64,000 nucleotides of DNA, from the NCBI RefSeq assembly GCF_902167145.1, contig NC_050098.1, positions 81,942,207-82,006,206 on the forward strand, written 5' to 3'. A program made the translations under genes and the position numbers. Origin of the DNA: Zea mays. Taxonomy: Eukaryota > Streptophyta > Magnoliopsida > Poales > Poaceae. Below the pieces are notes generated by a model. It worked only from the letters and a program-made list of their open reading frames with translations, ran no database searches and was not told the DNA's origin. Positions 56,119 through 64,000 of the stretch are shown in pieces (the first letter of the stretch is position 1; the number at the start of each line of letters is the position of its first letter).

Positions 56119-57610
56119 TTATATTTCTGTCTTCTGGCGGAGGTTCTCTTTAATGATTTGCACTCCCTTGTCACTGAGTTGGTCCATGATGATCTGGTCT
56201 TGCAAAGTTGGCTCAACGGAAATGTGAGACAAAGTACCAGAAGAAATCACTTCAATCTTCATTTTGCTCAACTCATCACACATGGTGTTAATGCGAGAAT
56301 CCATCATAACACAGTTGCATTGCAATTTCCGACTCAAGGCATCTGCTACCACATTGGCTTTCCCTAGGTGATAATGCACCTCCAGGTCATAGTCCTTGAT
56401 CAGCTCTAGCCATCTTCTCTGCCTCATATTGAGATCAACCTGAGTAAAGATGTACTTAAGGCACTTATGATCTGTGAAGATGTTGTAGTGGGTTCCCATC
56501 AAATAGTGTCTCCACATTTTCAATGCATGAACCACGGCTGCTAACTCCAAGTCATTAGTGGGATAATTTTGCTCATGAGGCCTGAGTGCTCTTGATGCAT
56601 AAGCAATGACTCGGTTGTATTGCATCAAGACACAACCCAGTCCAGTGCCAGAGGCATCATAGTACACATCAAATGGCTTGCTGCTGTCGGGTGGCGCTAA
56701 CACCGGTGCTGTGGTCAGATGTTGCCTCAATGTATGGAAGGCATCTTCGCACTTCTGACCCCAAACAAACTTGGCTTCTTTCTTCAACAATTCAGTTATG
56801 GGCTTCACAATTCGAGAAAAATCCGGAATGAATCTTCGATAATAACCAGCCAATCCTAGAAAACTTTGAATCTGACGAACAGTCATTGGCGGCTTCCAGT
56901 TCATCACCTCTTGCACCTTATCAGGATCAACAGCTATGCCTGCCTGAGAGATAGTGTGACCCAAGAATTTGATTTCCTTTAGCCAATAATCACATTTTGA
57001 CAATTTGGCATAAAGACGGTGCTCTCGCCGACGTTGAAGTACTACATGCAAATGACCGGCATGCTCTTCTTCGTTCTTCGAGTACACCAAAATATCATTG
57101 ATGAAAACCACTATGAACTTGTCCAGTTCAGGCATGAAAATAGAATTCATCGGATACATGAAATATGCTGGTGCATTAGTCAGCCCAAATGACATCACCA
57201 AAAATTCATACAACCCATATCTGGTTGAGAAGGCAGTCTTCGGAATATCACTTGCTCGTTGATCTGGTGATAGCCGGAGCGAAGGTCTATCTTGGAAACA
57301 CTTTGGCTCCGACCAATTGATCGAAAAGAACATCAATACGAGGCAAAGGATACTTGTTCTTGATAGTTACCGCATTAAATGGGTGGTAATCAATGCATAG
57401 CCTCAATCTTTCATCTTTTTTCTTCACAAACAAGGCTGGACATCCCCAAGGCGAAGTACTTGGGTGGATAAAACCTTTGTCCAACAACTCTTGCAATTGC
57501 TTCTTTAATTCTGCCAACTCAGCGGGTGGCATCAGGTAAGGCCTCTTGGAAATAGGTGTCGTTCCCGGTTGCAACTCGATGGCGAATTCAATATCCCGGT
57601 CCGGTGGCAT
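56119..57610 (-). pseudogene. Element H reverse transcriptase and RNase H (frameshifted)
   Basis: The RT N-terminus is in the frame at 57287-57610 ([20 protein letters not shown]). The rest follows a frameshift near 57300: [17 protein letters not shown], catalytic [21 protein letters not shown], then RNase [30 protein letters not shown] and VADALSR to 56119. The catalytic motif reads IND rather than IDD, so the first active-site Asp is lost. The frame ends with a stop before the integrase frame. Confidence 0.88.
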
Positions 57611-57673
57611 TCCTGGTAATTCATCCGGGAAACATCCGCATACTCACAGACCACTGGGATGTTCTTCAGGGGG

Positions 57674-59179
57674 TTACTTCGTCATAGCAAAAGCACATGA
57701 CCGAGTAGAGTCTTGGCTGGGCAGAAGTAAAGTGAAACTCCCACAGACTGGGGAATTGATTTCAACGATGCGGCTGGCTACATCAAGCACTACTTGGTGT
57801 CGGGTCATCCAATTGGCTCCCAGAATAACATCCACATTCTCCAATACCAGAACAAGGAGGGTGGTTTTGATAATGTGGCTTCCCAGTTGAATAGGCACAC
57901 TTTGGTTTAATTGGTTGGTTGCAATTTTACCCCCAGGTGTGGCTATCATGAATGACCCTTTTGTATGATAGAAATGAAGTTGACATTTAGCACTGAACTT
58001 CTGGCTAATGAAACTATGAGATGCACCAGAATCAAACAGAATTAATGCAGGTTGATAAAAAACTGAAAAGATATCAGTCATGATGGGGGCTCCCTCAGGT
58101 AACTCCTCCAGAGTGATGAAGTTGAGCTTCCCTTGTCTGACATGCACCTTCTGCTTTCTTCCCTTGTCTTGATTTGGTGCTGGCATCTGCCTCTGCTGAT
58201 TTCTTGGGCAATTATTGGCATAGTGGCCCACATTTCCACAAGTGAAGCACTTGTTCCCATTGCCCTGGCGGAACTGCTGCTGCTGTGGAGGTTGATTGTT
58301 CCTTGGAGCGGGGGCTGGAAAATGAGTGGGAGCTGGCTGCTGCTGCTGAGGTGGCCTGATCACCCATCTGCCTGCCTGCTGCTGAAATCCCCTGCTCTGA
58401 TTGTGGGAAACAATCCTGGACCTCTGGGTCTGGGCGCAGGATGCTGCCATTGGTGCCTTCCTCTTCTTCTCTACCTGGTGAGCTACAATGCAATCCTCCT
58501 GGGAGATGGCCAGGTTGACCAACTCGTTGAAGCTATCAACCCGGACAGTGTTGAGACGCTCACGCAACATGGTGTTGAGACCCCTGCGCAAGTGTTCTAT
58601 CTTCTTTTCATCGGAATCCGCATGATAACCTGCGTACTGGCACAGGTCATTGAAGGCTTGAGCATACTGCAATACCGTGCGAGTTCCTTGATTGAGTGCC
58701 AGATATTCATTCAGCTTGCGATCAAGAATTTCGGCTAGGATGTGGTGCCCTCTGAAAGCAGTCTTGAATTCCTCCCAAGAAACTTCATGACCAACAGGTA
58801 GCATGGCGCGGAAATGGTCCCACCAAGTCCGAGCAGGGCCGCGAAGCTGCTACACGGCAAAGCGAGTCTTGGTGTCATCAGGGTAGTCTCCTATGAGGAT
58901 GGGAAACTTCGACTCCACGACGCATAACCACACGTCAGCGTCCAACGGATCCTCTGCCTCGGTGAACAAGGGTGGCTGCGTACTCAGGAACTCCTGGTAG
59001 GTTGCCGCGGCTGGAGGTCGCTGCGGCTGGCCTCCACCATATTGCTGAGGGTGGGGCTGGCGCTGCAAGAGCTATCGCAGAATCTCGTTCTGCTGAGCCA
59101 TCAGCTTCTGCACCGTGGGAGCTGGAGGAGGTGGCGGGGGAACTTGCTCGTTTTGCCCGTGACACTACCTAGCTGCCAT
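57674..59179 (-). pseudogene. Element H gag and protease
   Basis: An open frame at 57674-58804 contains the gag C-terminal half (SWEEFKTAFRGHHILAEIL), the zinc knuckle CFTCGNVGHYANNC and the protease ([22 protein letters not shown]). The upstream gag half (58810-59179) has the start ATG at 59179-59177, with a stop four codons later (MAAR, stop), then PPLFTEAEDPLDADVWL and further stops. The splice-like AG before the ATG is CTG here. Gag would form the particle and the protease process it. Confidence 0.85.
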
Positions 59180-59441
59180 CAGAAAATAGAGATTGTCGCC
59201 ATTGTTATTCCAATTCACAATTTCGAACAACATGCTATCATCTCATATGGAAGGAAATTGTCATAATCATAACATTAAGTTTGAACAAGGATAACATGGT
59301 TACAAACATTCCACGGATCTCAAAAGTTCTCAAGGGTTACATCAATTAGGGGAAAATACACATAAGCCTAGTCCAAAATCTGTCATTACTAAGCTCGCGT
59401 AGGTTTCTATCCTCCTAAAACGTCAAAACGACTCATCAACC

Positions 59442-60311
59442 CTAAGTAGTGGAAGCGACACTGGATACGGGTGAAGGGGGCATCACGGAGGCAGTCACAT
59501 TGGCACCAGGGGCTGGCCCTAACTCCTCAGAAGCCTCTTCCCCCTCGCTTCTGGCCTCATTGGCCTCCATCTCTAGGTTTTGCATGTCTAGGTGGTCATT
59601 AGCTTCTTCAAGTTCCTGCTGCACATCATGGAGCTGGTTTTCCAAGACATCAATGGTGTTGTCTCGGATCTCCACCTGCTGCTCCAAGGTGGTGATGCCC
59701 TGGCTCAGCCTCTCTACCTGTAGGTCCTTCTCCACCAACTCGGAGAACAAGTCGACCACGAAGTCCTCCCGGCTATCGAGGGTGAGCTTGGTGGTTTGAG
59801 CGAGGTTAGCAAGATGTGCCATAGCGTCGCTCTGTAGGGCCTGAAGGCGGTACAACGCACTCATGCACTGAACAGTGACCCTCCCAACTAAGTCAGGATA
59901 CATCACCCATACGTCCTTCACATGGCTCAAATGGTTGCACCACATGGGGTCATCCTTCTTCTTAGCAGGGAAGAGTCCCAAGGGGTGCATCACCATCTCC
60001 AAGGGATGGTAGCCACAGAAAGTCGTCAGGGTCTTCATAGCTGCCGCTTCAGTGGTGTCGTCCGTCCTGAATCCGATCGTCTCGGAGTCAAGGGAACGCC
60101 AACCCGGCTGAAGGGGATGAGCCTCTAGAGTCAGCCAGACTCGGCAACGTGGTACTCGATGCTCCTCGTACAGCTGCACCGTGTACAAAGGGGGCGTAGG
60201 GTAACCGGCGGAGTTAAGCACTTCCCACAAGATGGAAGGAAAGCCATCGTGAGAAAGGAAGTCAGAGCTGAAACGAGTGTCTCCTCCACTGGCGAGGGTA
60301 GGTGAGGTCAT
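59442..60311 (-). CDS. ORF0 of element H: intact unknown protein between PBS and gag
   Basis: ATG at 60311-60309, 289 residues, stop at 59442. N-terminal residues 1-150 look globular (FPSILWEVLNSAGYPTPPLY, HRVPRCRVWLTLEAHPLQPG, CGYHPLEMVMHPLGLFPAKK). Residues about 160-245 are a likely coiled coil (LVEKDLQVERLSQ, LEQQVEIRDNTIDVLENQL, DVQQELEEANDHLDM). The tail is acidic, then Ser/Pro/Ala-rich. It is on the sense strand, about 370 nt inside the PBS and 260 nt before gag. No signal peptide or membrane segment. I do not recognise a functional domain. It is open here while gag and pol of the same copy are broken. Confidence 0.75.
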   Translation of the reverse strand: MTSPTLASGGDTRFSSDFLSHDGFPSILWEVLNSAGYPTPPLYTVQLYEEHRVPRCRVWLTLEAHPLQPGWRSLDSETIGFRTDDTTEAAAMKTLTTFCGYHPLEMVMHPLGLFPAKKKDDPMWCNHLSHVKDVWVMYPDLVGRVTVQCMSALYRLQALQSDAMAHLANLAQTTKLTLDSREDFVVDLFSELVEKDLQVERLSQGITTLEQQVEIRDNTIDVLENQLHDVQQELEEANDHLDMQNLEMEANEARSEGEEASEELGPAPGANVTASVMPPSPVSSVASTT

Positions 60312-60684
60312 CGACGGAAGGGTATCAGATGTAAAGATTATGGTGGAAGAAGAAAATAAAAAGAACCTGGGTGGTTTAAAAGGAAGCGGGTTAGCTTAAA
60401 TTTTTACTTCTTTAGTTTCTAATCCCTTTAGTTTTTATAATGCATGCATGCTGGAAATAACTTCTCCTCTCCGAATAAAAGGGTGCTCTTAGGCATCCTT
60501 TAAAAAGCTAAGGACTAGACCACTGGGCCTATTTACTTTGCCACCTATTTCTCCCACTATTTCTAAGGCCTTTCGTTCTAGGTCTAGCAGTCTAGTCCTG
60601 ACGATTCATACTAGTTTCTAAGCAAGTTTTAGATTTTTGAAAATTGGTATTCATGGTTTATTGTTCTTCTCTGTGGTGGTATTT

Positions 60685-60696
60685 GCTCCGATATCA
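60685..60696 (-). other. Primer binding site of element H
   Basis: The minus strand reads TGATATCGGAGC, two changes from the plant initiator-Met PBS, two bases inside the LTR end at 60699. Confidence 0.75.
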
Positions 60697-60698
60697 GA

Positions 60699-63506
60699 TG
60701 TGGCAGAACCGCCCGAATTATTCCAGCTTAAGTGCCTAAGTCAAGCCTCAAGGGCTGCAACACACTTAAATCGGAATAAGTCGTCAGTCCCTCAGATCGA
60801 GTCTGATAAAGCCACTTATCCAGGATCAAATACCACTAACTCACTCGATGGTGAGTCACAGAAGAAATACAATAAAACAGGAAACCTCAAATTAAAATAC
60901 TGGAGTTATTACATAAATCGGAGTTTTTCAAGTAGCTGATATAAGTTCACAAAATAAACTACAGCGGATAATCGATATCGTTAAAAGCGAGGAATAGGGC
61001 AAGGCCTAGCCCACTACTCCTCCTGCTCCTCTCCTGCCAGAGTAGCATCCCACTCGACCATCCTACCCGGTGGAAGGTGGTAGGCCAAGTTACACCATCA
61101 ACCATATGCTGAAGCGTACCTGCAAAATATATGCCACAAGCAAGGCTGAGTATACTAATACTCAGCTAGACTTACCCGATGTGAGGAATCTACTCCTCTA
61201 CCTCTAGACCATGCAGCTGTTTGGCTGCTGGGGGTTTGGTTAGCCAAAAGCACTAGCTGAGTCTAAAATCAATTTTTAGCTTTTCAACTTCTAGCATCAT
61301 TATTTTAGATAAGTTTGCTCTTTCTAAGCATACATGGTAACAAGCATTTAATACAATCAACATCTTATCTCATGTAGAACCTCATTTCACTTCTTACTCA
61401 ATGTAGTACAAGGGGTCAATCAGTCTCATTAGCTGCGAGAAGCAGACGATTCGAATCGAGTTTAGACCTTGCAAGGTAAACCTAAACACACGACATGTAG
61501 GGGCACTCCGTCCCCACACATATCAACCGTCCCCATCGATTCCCCGTTCGCGACCAGGCCTCACCGCCTTGCCATACAATGCTCCACTGACCCTGGTTGC
61601 CGCCGTGTAGTGACCACACTTGTACCCACCATAGCTAGCATGGGAGACCCTATCTCAGGTCGCGTGAGGGGTAAAGTCCGCGCCCGGCTTCACTCAGGTA
61701 CTAAGTTTACCGGTTACCATATTTTCCGATATGTGTTTAGTACGTTTAAACGCTTGACTCAGGTACCCACACATTAATCCTTAATTCTTTTTCCCATCTC
61801 ATGGACAAGGCATCCTCCCTAGATCCAAGTCCATAGACATCATAGATCCCGTTGTCAAGATGAATACAATCAATTCCTGACGTCGCGCGAGTGCTAGAAA
61901 AATCACTCGACTTCTATCGAGGTCCTAATTAGCAAAGCGGCTACTCGACCTAGCATACTAGTATCCATCTCAAAAAGGAATCCTAAGCTCATGCAACTAA
62001 AGGATTCAAGCAACTCCTACACTTAAGTGCACATTTCAAGCCTACAAACATTAAGTGTAGTAAAGTAGCATATATAAGTGGTTATGCATAAAATCGGGGC
62101 ATGCCTTCAAATGCTGGGGCTGTGGGGAGATCCTCGATGGCAGTCTCGGGATCTTGCTCCTGGTCTTCCTCGTGGACAGCTCCTTGCTCAGGGATGAGCA
62201 CGTACTCTCCATCAACGAAATTGCAATCTAATGAATGCAATGAGTAAGATATATGCATGGCATGATATTTAATTAGGATTTGATGGGGGATGATCAAATT
62301 AATAAGGTAGAGCTTATTCTTACTACTTGAGAATTTTGTGGTATACTTGGCAACTTAGGGTCAGTTTGGTTAAGTTAATTGGTAAGTTGATTTTAGTGTT
62401 CCACTGATTTTCTTCTTTATATCTTATGGATATTTTTAACAATATTCTTAGCTGTAATATTGGGGTAATACTTATTAATCTTTCTAATCCCTCTTTTCTT
62501 TTCTATTTCTTTTATGCTGTTAAGGTGGGTTGGAACTACAAGATAGCTTAATAAATTTCCAAAAATTCTACAAAACTTACAGTGGCTTCTTATTGGTGTA
62601 TAATTCTCCGTCTCAAAATTTGGGACTTAAAAAGTGAGGGGTTCTCTCTGTACAAAAGTATCAAGTGTTAGGGCAAAGGGGGTGTTTTAAACTACAACTC
62701 TCTTTAAACAGAGGGTTACCCTCTAAGACTTATTTTTGCTGGCATTTAGATGTTATAACATGACTTTATACAAATTTTCAGCCACTAATACTTACTATTT
62801 ATTTTATTATGATTTTCTAAAGTTTCTAGCCAAAGGGGTGCTTTCTACTACCACTATACTTGAAAAATATCAAACAACAAATTTCCAATTTTTCCTATCT
62901 CCTTCTTTGCGCAAGAGCAATCATTTTAGAATTTGGTAACTTTTTGCTTAAGGGAAGGGTGGTAGGATTTTCTTGAATTAAATGGCCTTTTTCATGAAGT
63001 TTGGGCAATGCGTATTACTTTGTAGTTTTTGAATAGGTTTTGCATTTTTCTCTGGTGGCCTACTTCATTAATAATCTGGTAAAAATTTATTTGCCCACTG
63101 TTGCACACTTTTTGGCTTGATCATGATTTAATTGGAATATGGCTCAATATCATGTTTTATTTGTTCAACCCACTTAAAATAATGGGCTGGGGTGTTTATC
63201 ATTTTTGAAGTGGTGTCCTAGCAGTTAGGAGTCTACTGAATTTTTCTTACTAATTTTGAAATTGCTCTTATATTTTTAATAATGGCCTTTCTAGTTTTAT
63301 TAGTGCCTAATAAAACATTTCACCTTGGATTTGTTCTGGACTAGGGTTCCTTTTTTTCCTAGGCTCTTTATCACTTAAGTGGACTAGGAAAAATATTTGC
63401 ATCCACTGTTCATTATTTTCTAGTACCTTTCTTATTTTCCTAAGTTTTGGGCAATTATGGTCTTTAATAGATTACCCTGTTTAAATTGTCAATACTAGGG
63501 TGCTTG
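60699..63506 (-). mobile_element. 5' LTR of element H, partial
   Basis: 2.8 kb matching 49873-52680 of the 3' LTR. Contains segment a (62227-62105) and segment b (61119-61014). The latter has a 1-nt deletion that shifts its frame. The TATA box and leader lie beyond the interruption at 63507. Confidence 0.88.
61014..62227 (-). pseudogene. LTR-encoded exons a and b (H 5' LTR copy, frameshifted)
   Basis: Segment a is again 123 nt with donor GAAG|GCATGC (GC type). Segment b starts after ATATTTTGCAG but has lost one base in the run before GGTGGAAGG, so its reading differs from F after about 15 codons. The splice-site positions are otherwise the same. Confidence 0.4.
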
Positions 63507-64000
63507 TAACGCCCTGAATTTGGGGGTAGAATTTTTTTCTTCTTTTCTCTCACCAAATTCGGGCGTTACTCTCTTTTCTCTTTCCCCGTTTGCTCCCTCT
63601 TCCCCAATTTCAAACCAGTATAGTGACAAGTGTTCGTGTCATGTATAAACCAAAACCTAAGTGTCATGGGTATTGCATGATGCCGAGCATATTTCTTTGT
63701 CTGATGTTGAGTGTTCGTCTCGTTCCGTTCCAGATTTTGGTTCGCGATTTAATTCTGTTTAGTGGTCCGCGCTCGTCGTGGGTTTTTGATCCGCGAAGTG
63801 ACCTAGCCCAGCTTAGTCCAGCCCAGCTCAGCCGGCCTGGCCCGCCCCGGCCTGCGCGCCCCTGGTGCCCAACCCCCCCCCCCATGCGCCCCCACCTCTC
63901 CTCTCTCTCTCATTTGGATCTCCCGCGCAACAACTTCCCTCTCCCTCTCCCACCTCTCTCCCCCCAGTGGTGCCCTAGGGTTTGGAGACGGCGATCACCG
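63507..64000 (+). mobile_element. Start of an A-type LTR (element I)
   Basis: Begins TGTAACGCCCTGAATTTGGG, matching the minus-strand start of the A LTR, with an inverted copy CCAAATTCGGGCGTTAC within the next 65 bp. It interrupts H at GGGTGCT. A GC-rich, pyrimidine-rich stretch follows (63780-64000). It continues beyond the window; no coding domain seen. Confidence 0.75.

Larger units (their letters stand above)
49873..63506 (-). mobile_element. Gypsy chromovirus H, same family as B
   Basis: 3' LTR 49873-54543, polypurine tract, integrase with chromodomain, RNase H, RT, protease, gag, ORF0, PBS and 5' LTR from 60699, all on the minus strand. The 5' LTR is interrupted at 63507 by another element, so its outer end and the right TSD are not visible. 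The five bases before the left end are GAAGA (49868-49872). LTRs differ by scattered changes and indels. Proteins are closely similar to B but carry their own stops and frameshifts. Confidence 0.88.

Noticed and set aside
1..64000. Host genes, tRNA, rRNA, or a new defence-type system
   Set aside because: All longer conserved frames are explained by retrotransposon proteins or their opposite-strand gene. I found no cloverleaf, rRNA block or non-transposon gene.

Overview
This 64 kb window is plant nuclear DNA made almost entirely of nested LTR retrotransposons. I see no host gene, tRNA, rRNA or CRISPR array. Several things point to maize or a close Zea relative: Sirevirus (Ty1/copia) LTRs of the Ji/Opie kind, several Ty3/gypsy chromoviruses with very long LTRs, and insertions up to four levels deep. 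Family names are from memory. Element limits, target-site duplications (TSDs) and open frames were read directly from the sequence. Letters below are my own labels.

Left block, 1-32175. An old LTR piece (1-1376) is followed by element A, a minus-strand chromodomain gypsy element (3' LTR 1377-4982). Its integrase is split by Sirevirus C (6189-29842, TSD TCTCC on both sides), and A resumes at 29843. C in turn contains gypsy chromovirus B (8013-27974, minus strand). Non-autonomous element X (16370-23686, minus strand, TSD CAGGG, LTRs identical as read) sits inside the 5' LTR of B. The order of insertion is therefore A, C, B, X.

Middle block, 32176-49872. Element D is an older, broken relative of X. 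It is interrupted by another X-like fragment in the opposite orientation (E, 33347-36686) and by a solo LTR of the B family (F, 37903-42585, TSD GTGAC). A diverged A-type LTR (J, 45613-48481) and a scrap of B-type LTR follow. Then comes G (48687-49872), an X-related 5' end that carries a protease.

Right block, 49873-64000. Element H is a second B-family chromovirus: LTR, integrase with chromodomain, RT/RNase H, gag-protease, an extra upstream ORF, PBS and second LTR, all on the minus strand. Its right LTR is interrupted at 63507 by the start of an A-type LTR (I).

Two arrangements stand out. (1) X-type elements have only gag on the sense strand. On the opposite strand they carry a gene with its own TATA box and three exons whose splice phases agree; it converges on gag across a block of short tandem repeats. 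(2) The 4.7 kb LTRs of the B family appear to hold exons. A GC-rich leader ends in a strong GT donor, and two short downstream segments join in frame through a GC-AG intron into an acidic ORF. The same family also has an ORF between PBS and gag with a coiled-coil tail.
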